Shown piece after piece: positions 27,623 through 36,212 of a stretch of 64,000 bases of DNA. The notes under the pieces are model-generated. The model had not been told where the DNA came from. It was given only the letters and a program-made list of their open reading frames with translations, and did not search any database. Both the position numbers and the translations under genes were made by a program. The stretch is from positions 1-64,000 of the forward strand of contig NZ_JAUSTU010000014.1 of assembly GCF_030813005.1 (NCBI RefSeq), read 5' to 3'. Every line of letters starts with the position of its first letter. Position 1 is the first letter of the stretch. Source of the DNA: Robertmurraya andreesenii (lineage in GTDB: Bacteria; Bacillota; Bacilli; Bacillales; Cytobacillaceae).

Positions 27623-27806
27623 GGTGATTCTCCAATCTATTTCGTACTATCTGTATTCTATCAAATCATATTTGCTCAATGAATAAAAGTCACATATTTA
27701 AACATTCATGAAACTTTCTAAAATAGCAGCAATGGGGCTATTAATTGTAATAATATCTGAATATTGTTATAATTACAAAAACAAACTCGTAAAGGGAGGA
27801 GAAATA

Positions 27807-28793
27807 GTGAAAACATGGTTAGTGAGAGAACTGGGGAATCCAGAGAATGTACTAAAAATCGAGGAAATTCAATATCCAGAGCGTGGGCAAGAAGAGGTAC
27901 TTATTCAAGTCAAGGCCGTGTCACTTAATTTTTTTGATATTCTTCTCTGTCAGGGTAAGTATCAGGAAAGGCCAGAGCTTCCGTTTTCACTAGGGTCTGA
28001 GATTTCCGGTATCGTTGTGGATGCGAGAGAGGGGAGTCGCTTTAAAGCAGGGCAACATGTTCTTGCACTACCAGGTGTACATAAAGGAGGACTCGCAGAG
28101 TTTGTATCGGTTCCAGAAAACACCGTATTTCCAATTCCAGAATCGATGTCATGGAGTGAAGCCGCAGCCTTCTTCATCACCTATCATACCTCCTATTATG
28201 CCCTTAATAACCGTGCAAAATTGCAAGAAGGGGAGGTGCTGCTCGTTCATGCTGGTGCCGGAGGAGTCGGGTCAGCGGCTATTCAGTTAGGGAAATCAAT
28301 AGGCGCTTTTGTCATTGCAACAGCTGGTGGGAGTGAAAAGACGAAAATTTGTAAGGAGCTTGGTGCAGACATCGTTATTGACTATCTGACCGAGGATTTT
28401 GTGGAAGTGGTCAAGAAGGAAACCGGTGGGAAAGGAGCAAATGTTATTTATGATCCGGTAGGCGGCGACGTGTTCGACCGTTCTAAGAAGTGCATTGCGT
28501 TTGACGGTCGTATTCTAGTCATCGGCTTCGCAGGGGGAACCATTCCAACGCTCACGACGAATCATGTGCTCATTAAGAATTACTCGGTTGTAGGCGTTCA
28601 TTGGGGTCTCTTTCATCGCTTATATCCGAGCGAGGTGGATAACGAACATGCAGCCATTATGGAGTTATACGAAAAGGGTAAAATCAAGCCGCTAATTTAC
28701 CGAGCATTTGCCTTTGAGCAGGTGCCAGAAGCATTAAAGCTGTTAGGACAAAGAAAGACATGGGGAAAAGTAGTGATAGATATTGAAAAATAG
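27807..28793 (+). CDS. NADPH:quinone oxidoreductase, zinc-free MDR family
   Basis: This 328-residue medium-chain dehydrogenase/reductase is of the quinone-reductase branch. The N-terminal GroES-like domain carries LNFFDILLCQGKY. The nucleotide-binding motif is VHAGAGGVGSAAIQLGK, and no structural zinc cysteines are present. GTG at 27807 is the start because GGGAGGAGAAATA precedes it. An upstream in-frame ATG would add 33 hydrophobic residues without a ribosome binding site. It is divergent from the TetR gene, which probably regulates it. A terminator follows. Confidence 0.88.
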   Translation: MKTWLVRELGNPENVLKIEEIQYPERGQEEVLIQVKAVSLNFFDILLCQGKYQERPELPFSLGSEISGIVVDAREGSRFKAGQHVLALPGVHKGGLAEFVSVPENTVFPIPESMSWSEAAAFFITYHTSYYALNNRAKLQEGEVLLVHAGAGGVGSAAIQLGKSIGAFVIATAGGSEKTKICKELGADIVIDYLTEDFVEVVKKETGGKGANVIYDPVGGDVFDRSKKCIAFDGRILVIGFAGGTIPTLTTNHVLIKNYSVVGVHWGLFHRLYPSEVDNEHAAIMELYEKGKIKPLIYRAFAFEQVPEALKLLGQRKTWGKVVIDIEK

Positions 28794-28798
28794 ATCAT

Positions 28799-28839
28799 GC
28801 AAAAATCCTCCCAATTAGGAGGATTTTGCTGTTCTTTTT
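28799..28839 (+). terminator. Terminator of the quinone oxidoreductase gene
   Basis: A GCAAAAATCCTCC / GGAGGATTTTGC stem is followed by TGTTCTTTTT. Confidence 0.88.
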
Positions 28840-28902
28840 GAACCTAAAAATAATAGCATTGGGCCTTTCGCTATAGAAATCAAGGTTTTCTCACATGCAA
28901 AA

Positions 28903-29238
28903 TTATTCTTTTTCACTCTCGTTAAATTTATCGAGCATTGAAATGGTATCAACGAGATGATTATTAAATATCTGTCTAGCTACTTGGAGCAATTCAATGA
29001 TCATCGGGTCCCTTAACGAATAGATTACTCGGTTGCCAATCTTTGTCCCTGTAACAATATTTTTTGCTTTTAGGACCGATAACTGCTGTGATACCGCCGA
29101 TCCCTCACTATGGAGCAGGCTTTGAATCTCATTGACGCTTTTTTCACCCTCAGCAAGCACCTCTAAGATGCGAATCCGTAATGGGTGAGCAAGTGCTTTG
29201 AAAAAATCTGCTTTAAATTGCTGTAACTCTTCATTCAA
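28903..29238 (-). CDS. ArsR family transcriptional regulator
   Basis: This 111-residue winged-helix protein has FFKALAHPLRIRILEVLAEGEKSVNEI and the recognition helix EGSAVSQQLSVLKAKNIV. It has no cysteine, so the classical metal-binding ELCVCDL site of ArsR/SmtB is absent and the signal is probably not a soft metal. It starts with TTG at 29238, inside the end of the SulP gene (8-bp overlap), so the two are translationally coupled. A 24-bp dyad at 31050-31073 upstream of sulP is a candidate operator, which would make the pair autoregulated. Confidence 0.9.
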   Translation of the reverse strand: MNEELQQFKADFFKALAHPLRIRILEVLAEGEKSVNEIQSLLHSEGSAVSQQLSVLKAKNIVTGTKIGNRVIYSLRDPMIIELLQVARQIFNNHLVDTISMLDKFNESEKE

Positions 29239-31012
29239 TCGTTATTTCCCTCACTTCCTGTTTTGACAAAACTCTTCTCGTTTCTTCGTTTTCCATGGTC
29301 CCTTTCGAGAGCTGCGTACATTCTTTAAAAACAAAATGTTTGCAGCCGAGACACTTCTGTTGGTTTAACTGTGTTAGGGCATAGTCAATGGCTTCGCCCG
29401 TATGCTCAAAAAAATGCTCTTCTCCAATTAAATCGAATAAGCCAGTCTTTTTTAATACGGTTAAAGGCTGCGAATTGACTCCCGAAATTAGAACAATCCC
29501 ATGCTTTGAAAAATTCTTGACAATGCTCGTAAGGTGAGCATCCCCAGTCGTATCCATAAAAGGCACTCTTCCCATCCTGAGCAGTAGCACCCTTGGTTTA
29601 TAGTGGATGGTATTCATAATTGATTGAGCGAAGGTTTGAGCAGCACCAAAAAACAACGGACCTTCTACATTGTAAATCGCAATTTGCGGACAATCCCTCG
29701 TATCCGAAACTAAGCTTTCGATTTTGTTATGCTTTACTTTATGGTTGGGCAATGCTTTAACGGTCACCATATGGTCGCTCATCCGCTTCGTAAAAAGAAT
29801 AACTGCGAGAAGCAGCCCGACCTCTACAGCAACTGTAAGGTTGATGAATACAGTGAGTAGAAATGTGACTAACAAAACAAGTGAATCCTCTGTCTTCGTC
29901 TTAAGCACATGGAAAAAGACCTTCTTCTCGCTCATATTCCAAGCGACCACCATTAAGATGGGAGCCATGCTTGCTAAAGGAATTTTTGAAGCAAGAGGTG
30001 CAAACAGTACCAACATTAATAGTACCATAATACCATGAGTGACTCCTGAAATGGGGGATACAGCCCCGTTTTTAATATTGGTTGCCGTCCGGGCAATAGC
30101 CCCCGTTGCAGGGATACCTCCAAATAGCGGTGTAACAATGTTTGCAATTCCTTGACCGACAAGCTCTCGGTTACTGTGATGCTTGCTATTTGTCATCCCG
30201 TCCGCAACAACAGCAGAGAGCAATGATTCAATGGCACCCAAAATGGCGATGACAAAAGCAGGTCGAAGAAGCTGGATCACCCTTTCATAGGTGATTTCTG
30301 GAAAATGAAAGCTAGGCAATGTTTTCGGAATTTCTCCATATGTAGACCCAATCGTAGCAATCTGTGTTGGATAAAATATACCAGCGATAATGGTAGAAAG
30401 AACGAGACCAATTAATGGCCCTGGAACTTTCGGAAGAATCCTTGGAGTGAGGATCATTGTAACAAGGCAAATACAAGCTGTTAAAATGCTGTATCCGTTC
30501 ATCGTACCGATATGCTTTGCAATTTCCTTGATATTATCGATAAAAAATTCATGACTTTTCACATTTTGTAGACCTAGAAAATTGGCGATTTGTCCGACGA
30601 AAATGATGACTGCAATCCCAGAGGTAAACCCAATCGTAACCGGCCTCGGGATAAATTTAATGAGAGAGCCAAGCTTAAAGACGCCCATTAGGAATAGAAT
30701 AATCCCCGCTAAAAAACCAGCAATTAGTAAATTTTCATACCCATAGGTGACAACGATACCAAACAAAATCGGAATAAATGCTCCCGTTGGTCCACCAATT
30801 TGGTACCTCGATCCCCCTAATAAAGAAATAAGAATTCCCGCAATAATCGTTGTGTAGATACCGTATTCTGGTTTTACACCTGAGGCAATCGCAAATGCCA
30901 TCCCAAGAGGTATCGCAATAACACCAACGACCAGCCCGGAAAGCAAATCCCGTTGAAAGCTTTGAAGACTGTACCCTTTATACCTTCCTGTGAAAAACCA
31001 TTTCTGTTGCAT
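29231..31012 (-). CDS. SulP family anion transporter with C-terminal STAS domain
   Basis: This 593-residue transporter has about 10-12 membrane segments. SulP motifs present are GVIAIPLGMAFAIASG, GPTGAFIPI and the ELVGQGIANIV / GGIPATGAIARTATN region. A STAS domain follows (about 425-535), with MDTTGDAHL. It is predicted to carry sulfate, bicarbonate or another anion. The extreme C-terminus adds a Cys-x2-Cys-x7-Cys cluster (C554, C557, C565), unusual for SulP. ATG at 31012 has AGAAGGGTTGATT upstream. The gene overlaps the ArsR gene by 8 bp. Confidence 0.92.
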   Translation of the reverse strand: MQQKWFFTGRYKGYSLQSFQRDLLSGLVVGVIAIPLGMAFAIASGVKPEYGIYTTIIAGILISLLGGSRYQIGGPTGAFIPILFGIVVTYGYENLLIAGFLAGIILFLMGVFKLGSLIKFIPRPVTIGFTSGIAVIIFVGQIANFLGLQNVKSHEFFIDNIKEIAKHIGTMNGYSILTACICLVTMILTPRILPKVPGPLIGLVLSTIIAGIFYPTQIATIGSTYGEIPKTLPSFHFPEITYERVIQLLRPAFVIAILGAIESLLSAVVADGMTNSKHHSNRELVGQGIANIVTPLFGGIPATGAIARTATNIKNGAVSPISGVTHGIMVLLMLVLFAPLASKIPLASMAPILMVVAWNMSEKKVFFHVLKTKTEDSLVLLVTFLLTVFINLTVAVEVGLLLAVILFTKRMSDHMVTVKALPNHKVKHNKIESLVSDTRDCPQIAIYNVEGPLFFGAAQTFAQSIMNTIHYKPRVLLLRMGRVPFMDTTGDAHLTSIVKNFSKHGIVLISGVNSQPLTVLKKTGLFDLIGEEHFFEHTGEAIDYALTQLNQQKCLGCKHFVFKECTQLSKGTMENEETRRVLSKQEVREITIE

Positions 31013-31049
31013 AATCAACCCTTCTTTTATAATAATAATTTGCATATTC

Positions 31050-31073
31050 GTATATTTGATTATTTGAATATAC
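31050..31073. promoter_or_regulatory. Perfect dyad, candidate ArsR operator
   Basis: GTATATT and AATATAC, perfect inverted repeats separated by ten bases, lie 38 bp upstream of the SulP start. The position and form suit an ArsR-family binding site. Confidence 0.55.
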
Positions 31074-31151
31074 TATTATATGAATCTACACATTTATAAG
31101 GGAAATGTCAATTGCATTCTTTAGATATGAATGACGGTATCTTCTTTCCTT

Positions 31152-31166
31152 GACAATAATTGTCAC
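31152..31166. promoter_or_regulatory. 7-1-7 palindrome resembling a Fur box
   Basis: TGACAATAATTGTCA is a perfect 15-bp palindrome of 7-1-7 form that differs from the Fur consensus TGATAATNATTATCA at one symmetric position pair. It lies in the divergent region between sulP and the MDR gene. Confidence 0.4.
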
Positions 31167-31215
31167 GAAATGACAACTCTTCTAAATAACTGAAGAAAAT
31201 CCGACAACAAAAATG

Positions 31216-31244
31216 CGGGAAATGTCAAGTCCTGCGCTTTCCCG
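31216..31244 (+). other. CGGGAAA / TTTCCCG stem-loop in the 377-bp divergent region
   Basis: A 7-bp perfect stem with a 15-base loop is followed by AGAAATATTTTTTAATT. A CCCG-T-CGGG motif occurs at 31269. No gene was found between 31013 and 31389. These elements may be leader or attenuator structures for the downstream gene. Confidence 0.45.
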
Positions 31245-31389
31245 AGAAATATTTTTTAATTCTGATTTCCCGTCGGGCTTTGTCTCTCAGGCCTAACATT
31301 AGAATTCCTGACCAAGCATTTTAGTTTGTTTCTGTTTAAAACAGAAGTATCATATAATGGAAGAGAATAATGCGAAAAAGGGTGATTTG

Positions 31390-32382
31390 ATGAAGGCAGT
31401 AGTTCATGCAGAACAACTAGGAATAGATGGACTTACATATAGGGATATTGAGGAAACCCAGCCTCAAGCTGGTGAAGTGAGAGTTCGGCTAAAAGGAGCA
31501 GGACTTAATCATCGGGATTTGTTTGTGCTAACAAGACATAAGGAAACAGACCCACCACTCATTATTGGCTCTGATGGAGTGGGAATTGTTGATGCAGTGG
31601 GTGAAGGTGTAACAAATGTTAAGGTAGGAGATGAAGTCATCATCAACCCAGGACTTGGCTGGAGAGAGAAAACCGAGGCCCCGCCAGCAGGGTTTGAAAT
31701 CGTTGGTCTCCCATTTCACGGAACCTTCGCGGAAAAAATCGTCATTCCGGCTGAAAATGCGGTGCCAAAGCCAAAGTTTCTCACCTGGGAAGAAGCAAGT
31801 GTCCTTTCCCTTGCAGCTCTTACAGGGTATCGCGCTTTGTTCACAAGGGGAAAGGTCGAGAAGGGGATGAAGGTTCTTATCCCAGGAATCGGTAGTGGAG
31901 TCGCAACCTTCCTTCTCCAGTTTGCAAAAGCTGCTGGAGCTACCGTCTATGTCACCTCTCGTTCTGAGGAAAAATGTAAAAAAGCACTCGAGATGGGGGC
32001 TGATAAGGCTTTCAACAGCAACGAAGATTGGACAAAAGCTCTCGGTGGAGAGAAAATGGATCTCATTATTGAGTCTGTTGGCGCAGCTACCTTTAATAAA
32101 TCTCTTGATCAGCTTCGCTTAGGTGGTACGATGGTAACTTTCGGTGCGTCGGCTGGCGATGTCGTTGAATTGGATTTAAGAAGATTTTTCTACGGCCAAT
32201 TTAATCTCCTTGGAACGACGATGGGGAGCGGAGAAGAATACAGGGAAATGCTTGCGTTCATCGAGAAGCATGAAATTAGACCTGTTCTTGATCAAACCTA
32301 TCAGCTAAGCGAGTTTAAGGAAGCATTTGAGAGAATGGAAAAGGCAGAACAGTTAGGAAAAATTGGTTTTGTAATCGAGTAA
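31390..32382 (+). CDS. Zinc-type alcohol dehydrogenase-like protein (MDR family)
   Basis: This 330-residue medium-chain reductase is similar in layout to B. subtilis YogA. It carries LNHRDLFVLTRHK, a GSDGVGIVDAVG loop and the cofactor motif PGIGSGVATFLLQFAKAAG. It lacks the four-Cys structural zinc lobe. The substrate is unknown. ATG at 31390 has AAGGGTGATTTG just upstream; a longer frame from 31357 has no site. Confidence 0.87.
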   Translation: MKAVVHAEQLGIDGLTYRDIEETQPQAGEVRVRLKGAGLNHRDLFVLTRHKETDPPLIIGSDGVGIVDAVGEGVTNVKVGDEVIINPGLGWREKTEAPPAGFEIVGLPFHGTFAEKIVIPAENAVPKPKFLTWEEASVLSLAALTGYRALFTRGKVEKGMKVLIPGIGSGVATFLLQFAKAAGATVYVTSRSEEKCKKALEMGADKAFNSNEDWTKALGGEKMDLIIESVGAATFNKSLDQLRLGGTMVTFGASAGDVVELDLRRFFYGQFNLLGTTMGSGEEYREMLAFIEKHEIRPVLDQTYQLSEFKEAFERMEKAEQLGKIGFVIE

Positions 32383-32386
32383 AATG

Positions 32387-32417
32387 GAGCAAGGGGGGGC
32401 CTTGCTTTTATTTTTTA
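32387..32417 (+). terminator. Terminator of the MDR gene
   Basis: An AGCAAGG / CCTTGCT stem with a G-rich loop is followed by TTTATTTTTTATTT. Confidence 0.85.
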
Positions 32418-32490
32418 TTTAATTTATGGAAAATTCGCATCATTCCGTTTAAGATGAATAATAAGACCTTACTTGAAAGGATTTGTCTAA

Positions 32491-33285
32491 ATGGTGCTCT
32501 CATTAAAAAATGTTTCTCTTATTCGAAACGGAGCTGTGATTCTGGATGATATTAGCTGGGAGGTGGAAAAGGGAGAGCATTGGGTCCTGTTTGGATTAAA
32601 TGGAGCTGGAAAGACAGCGCTCTTAAATCTATTGAATGGCTACCAATATCCATCAAAGGGGTCCGTGCAGGTACTGGGGAAGGAATTTGGCAAGGTAGAT
32701 ATCCGAGAACATATCCGTCGAAAAATAGGACTGGTCTCTTCATCCTTACAGGAACGGTTTTATCAGACGGATAGTGCTTATGAGATTGTTTTAAGCGGTG
32801 CGTTCACATCCATCGGTCTCTACGAATCACCTAATGATCAAATGCGCGAGAAGGCCATCTCACTCATGAGGGATCTCGGTTGCTTAGAATATGCCGATCG
32901 GGAGTACGAGACCCTTTCTCAAGGGGAAAGACAGCGTATTCTCATCGCGCGGGCTCTTATGAATAATCCTGAAATTCTTATTTTGGACGAACCTACGAAT
33001 GGACTTGATTTTATCGCAAGGGAAAAGCTGTTAGAGACAGTGGAGAACATTTGCCAATCGAAAAACGGACCGAACCTTATCTATGTGACCCATCATGTGG
33101 AAGAAATATTGCCGGTTTTTAGCAAAACCCTTTTACTTAGAAAAGGAAAGGTATTTGCCGCGGGAAAAACAGAGGAAATGATATCAGAACAAGTACTGTT
33201 CGAATTTTTTGGGATGGATGTTGAGGTGCTTTGGAGTAACGGCCGACCCTTGCTTTCCAAAAAAAATAAGGCTATCTATGGATGA
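32491..33285 (+). CDS. ylmA: ABC transporter ATP-binding protein YlmA
   Basis: This 264-residue single ABC ATPase domain has Walker A GLNGAGKTALL, Q-loop SSSLQERFYQ, signature LSQGERQRILIARAL, Walker B ILILDEPTNGLD and the H-loop THHVEE. It resembles B. subtilis YlmA, which has no known membrane partner. None is encoded nearby here either, so it may be an orphan ATPase or a translation-factor-like ABC protein. AAAGGATTTGTCTAA precedes the ATG. Its stop codon lies inside the shared terminator with the convergent MFS gene. Confidence 0.88.
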   Translation: MVLSLKNVSLIRNGAVILDDISWEVEKGEHWVLFGLNGAGKTALLNLLNGYQYPSKGSVQVLGKEFGKVDIREHIRRKIGLVSSSLQERFYQTDSAYEIVLSGAFTSIGLYESPNDQMREKAISLMRDLGCLEYADREYETLSQGERQRILIARALMNNPEILILDEPTNGLDFIAREKLLETVENICQSKNGPNLIYVTHHVEEILPVFSKTLLLRKGKVFAAGKTEEMISEQVLFEFFGMDVEVLWSNGRPLLSKKNKAIYG

Positions 33286-33297
33286 TAGCCTTATTTT
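33264..33297. terminator. Shared terminator overlapping both stop codons
   Basis: An AATAAGGCTATC / GATAGCCTTATT hairpin serves ylmA and the MFS gene. The ends of both reading frames are part of the stem. Confidence 0.85.
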
Positions 33298-34481
33298 CGT
33301 GCTTGACTCTTTTTCAAAATGAAAAGGTAAAGCAAAATCGAGGTAGAAACAGACAACGCAGAAAATAGATAAATGCTGCTATACCCGAGCACATGGGCAA
33401 TTTGCCCAAAAAACATGGCACCGACACCTACTCCTAAATCAAAGAAGGAGAAGAAGGTGGCATTCGCCATTCCTCTACGGTGTGGTGCTGCCTCTTTGAC
33501 AGACCATGCTTGAAGGGCAGGCTGCACCGTACCAAAGCCTAAGCCATATAGCAAACCAGCAAGGTATAGAACGCCGCTGTTTGGTAGCCAAGAGAGCAGC
33601 AGCATCGCGATGATAATTAGAATCGTACCTGGAATGAAGACGGCTTGGTGACCCTTTTTGTCATAGAGTTGACCAGCAAAGGTCCTAGAAATTAATAATG
33701 CAAAGGCGTAAAGAAGAAAATACCATTCGATGCCCGAAATATGTTCTTGAGCGGCATAGATCGGCAGGAAGGATGCGATTCCTCCAAAGGTCACCGTGAT
33801 GAAAAATAGTAATAAAGATGGAGGGATGGCTGTTTTTTCGAAAACATCCCATTTCTTTTGCGGTACGGCAACAGGTTCTACCTTTTTGTAGCGAATAAAT
33901 GAAGAGAATATAAGTGCCATTAAACCGAGTACGGCGCAAATGAGAAATAGTTGAGTAAAGGATATTCTGCCCGCTAAAGCAAGACCCAAGGTTGGACCGA
34001 TGGCGAGCGCGATATTTCCAGAGAGGCCATAGTAGCCCATCCCTTCTCCTCTTCGGTGGGCAGGAATAAGGTCAGTAGCTATTGTTCCCGAAGCAGTTGT
34101 CGAAAAGCCCCAACCTACTCCTTGAATCATCCTCATCATAAATAAAAACAATAAGCTATGTAAGAGCCCATAGGATCCAACGGAAAGAACAAAAATACCC
34201 AATCCGGTCGCATAAACGAACCGTCGTCCCCTTATCTCAAGTGCTCTTCCTGCCATTGGTCGAATCAGAAGGGCCGAGAATGTGAATATCCCAACAACAA
34301 CTCCAATTAATTGATCATTTCCTCCCAATTCCTCGACAAAAAGGGGAATGGTAGGCAAGGTCATTTGAAATCCAAGGAAAATAAAAAAATTGGACATGAC
34401 AATTAAAGTGAAATCTCTCGTCCAAATTTTGTCTTGTTGGAGCTGGTTCTGTGATTGCCCCTTTGCGATTGATTGACTCAT
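33291..34481 (-). CDS. MFS drug-efflux-like transporter
   Basis: This 396-residue protein has 12 predicted membrane helices. MFS motif A is RPMAGRALEIRGRR after helix 2, and RMIQGVGWGFSTTASGTIATDLIP lies in helices 4-5 (motif C region). The N-terminal 20 residues are Gln/Ser-rich and cytoplasmic. The pattern is that of proton-coupled small-molecule exporters; the substrate is unknown. AAAGGAGTACTC precedes the ATG. It is convergent with ylmA and transcribed away from the aspartokinase gene. Confidence 0.88.
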   Translation of the reverse strand: MSQSIAKGQSQNQLQQDKIWTRDFTLIVMSNFFIFLGFQMTLPTIPLFVEELGGNDQLIGVVVGIFTFSALLIRPMAGRALEIRGRRFVYATGLGIFVLSVGSYGLLHSLLFLFMMRMIQGVGWGFSTTASGTIATDLIPAHRRGEGMGYYGLSGNIALAIGPTLGLALAGRISFTQLFLICAVLGLMALIFSSFIRYKKVEPVAVPQKKWDVFEKTAIPPSLLLFFITVTFGGIASFLPIYAAQEHISGIEWYFLLYAFALLISRTFAGQLYDKKGHQAVFIPGTILIIIAMLLLSWLPNSGVLYLAGLLYGLGFGTVQPALQAWSVKEAAPHRRGMANATFFSFFDLGVGVGAMFFGQIAHVLGYSSIYLFSALSVSTSILLYLFILKKSQARK

Positions 34482-34667
34482 GAGTACTCCTTTCCCTTGG
34501 GAAGATAGAACAACAACCCAAATTATTTAGAAATGCTAAATATTAGTTTACATGATTTTAGGCAAAAATACATTTATTAAGATTTAGTTCTCTTGTGTTA
34601 TAAAAACACCTCTAGAGCTATTTTCCACCCTAAAAGGACAAATGTATACACAGGGGAGAAAAAACTC

Positions 34668-34696
34668 TTGATTCTTTTTAGGTTTCGAGTGATAAT
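34668..34696 (+). promoter_or_regulatory. Predicted sigma-A promoter of the aspartokinase gene
   Basis: TTGATT, 17 bases and GATAAT. A perfect 10-bp inverted pair, ATTTAGTTCT (34582) and AGAACTAAAT (34698), brackets it. Confidence 0.55.
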
Positions 34697-34732
34697 AAGA
34701 ACTAAATTTTAACAAAACAGGGGATGTCCGTG

Positions 34733-36094
34733 ATGAAGGTAGTGAAGTTCGGTGGCTCTTCCTTAGCGACTGGAGCTCAGCTTGAAAAAGTATTAAACAT
34801 TGTGATGGCAGATTCAAATCGAAAAGTCGTTGTTGTTTCTGCACCAGGCAAGAGATATGGACAGGATATTAAAGTAACGGATTTGTTAATCGAGTGCGCA
34901 GAAAAGGCCTTACGCAATGAGGATTATGGCGAACCATTGGCTTGTGTGCTCGAGCGGTATGAGAGTATTGCCAAGGAGCTAGAACTTCCAAATGATATTA
35001 TCGAAGAGATTAATGATAATTTCAGGGAATTATTGAATGGAGATAAAACCAGTCGCAATCGCTATTTGGATGCGGTGAAAGCAAGCGGAGAGGATAACAA
35101 TGCAAAGCTTGTTGCGAAATTTTTTCAAAGCAGGGGTATTGACGCCCATTATGTAAATCCAAAGGATGCTGGCCTTTTTGTTACAGACGAATCTGGAAAT
35201 GCACAGGTGCTGCCGGAATCCTATGAGAATTTATTTTCTTTACGTGATCGAGCTGGAATCATCATTTTCCCGGGATTTTTTGGCTTTACAAAGGAAGGCG
35301 AAGTTGTCACCTTTTCACGAAGTGGCTCCGATATAACTGGTTCCATATTAGCCAATGGTGTGAAGGCTGATTTGTATGAGAACTTTACTGATGTGGATGC
35401 TGTTTATTCGGTGAATCCTACGATTGTACCGAATCCAAAGGAAATTACTGTTCTTACTTATCGGGAAATGCGGGAGCTATCCTATGCAGGCTTTTCCGTT
35501 TTTCATGACGAAGCTCTTATTCCTGCCTTTCGTGCTGGAATTCCCGTCAATGTGAAAAATACGAACAATCCTTCGGCGCCTGGAACAAGGATTGTAAATA
35601 AAAGGGAAAATATCAATGGTCCAGTGGTTGGAATTGCAAGTGATAAAGGCTTTTGCAGCATTTATGTAAGCAAGTACTTAATGAATAGAGAGATTGGCTT
35701 TGGGCGCAGGCTTTTAATGATTCTAGAGGATTATGGGTTGTCCTATGAGCATACGCCCTCTGGAATCGATGATATTACGGTCATATTAAGGCAAAATCAG
35801 ATGGACCAATATACAGAAGAGGATATTATCAACCGGATTAAGTCGGAGCTAGCGGCGGATGAGGTAAAAGTGGAGCATGACCTGGCCCTTCTTATGATCG
35901 TCGGTGAAGGAATGCGACATAACGTTGGAACGACGGCCAGAGCGGCCAAGGCACTTGCTAATGCTGGCGTAAATATTGAAATGATTAATCAGGGGTCCTC
36001 AGAGGTAAGCATGATGTTTGGGGTTAAGGAAGCGAATGAAAGACGAGCGGTTCAGGCCATTTACGAGGAATTTTTCGTAGCTGTACCTGTGTGA
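34733..36094 (+). CDS. thrD: Aspartokinase (class III type, ThrD/YclM-like)
   Basis: This 453-residue enzyme phosphorylates aspartate, the entry step to lysine, threonine and methionine. It carries VVKFGGSSLATG at the N-terminus, FSRSGSDITGSILANG, and two C-terminal ACT domains for feedback (VGIASDKGF and MIVGEGM). Its length and a KFGGSS start without a long beta-subunit-like frame resemble B. subtilis YclM/ThrD rather than DapG or LysC. ATG at 34733 has AGGGG nine bases upstream. ATG at 34724 is too close to that site. No lysine riboswitch was seen. Confidence 0.92.
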   Translation: MKVVKFGGSSLATGAQLEKVLNIVMADSNRKVVVVSAPGKRYGQDIKVTDLLIECAEKALRNEDYGEPLACVLERYESIAKELELPNDIIEEINDNFRELLNGDKTSRNRYLDAVKASGEDNNAKLVAKFFQSRGIDAHYVNPKDAGLFVTDESGNAQVLPESYENLFSLRDRAGIIIFPGFFGFTKEGEVVTFSRSGSDITGSILANGVKADLYENFTDVDAVYSVNPTIVPNPKEITVLTYREMRELSYAGFSVFHDEALIPAFRAGIPVNVKNTNNPSAPGTRIVNKRENINGPVVGIASDKGFCSIYVSKYLMNREIGFGRRLLMILEDYGLSYEHTPSGIDDITVILRQNQMDQYTEEDIINRIKSELAADEVKVEHDLALLMIVGEGMRHNVGTTARAAKALANAGVNIEMINQGSSEVSMMFGVKEANERRAVQAIYEEFFVAVPV

Positions 36095-36101
36095 CCAGGG
36101 G

Positions 36102-36138
36102 AAAACAACACGCCAAAAAGTCAGGCGTGTTGTTTTTT
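36102..36138 (+). terminator. Terminator of the aspartokinase gene
   Basis: An AAACAACACGCC / GGCGTGTTGTTT stem is followed by TTT. Confidence 0.9.
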
Positions 36139-36148
36139 CGTGTTTGTT

Positions 36149-36180
36149 GGGGCTAAACAAGCCGCCTCCGCTTTTCTTAT
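36149..36180 (+). repeat. Truncated 3' end of a Bacillus-type dispersed repeat
   Basis: GGGGCTAAACAAG, then CCGCCTCC, then GCTTTTCTTAT matches the end of the complete element at 54450-54600 (ATAACCAAGGCG, then GCTTTTCTTAT) with a few changes. Confidence 0.5.
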
Positions 36181-36212
36181 GGCCATAGCTATGTAACGTT
36201 ACAACATAAGTT

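Noticed and set aside
27679..27709. TetR operator made of ATGAAT and ATTCAT half-sites
   Set aside because: The half-sites are short and 19 bases apart, longer than usual for TetR-family operators, so they are mentioned only in the regulator entry.
34560..34732. Lysine riboswitch before the aspartokinase gene
   Set aside because: The leader after the predicted promoter is too short and lacks the L-box sequence blocks.
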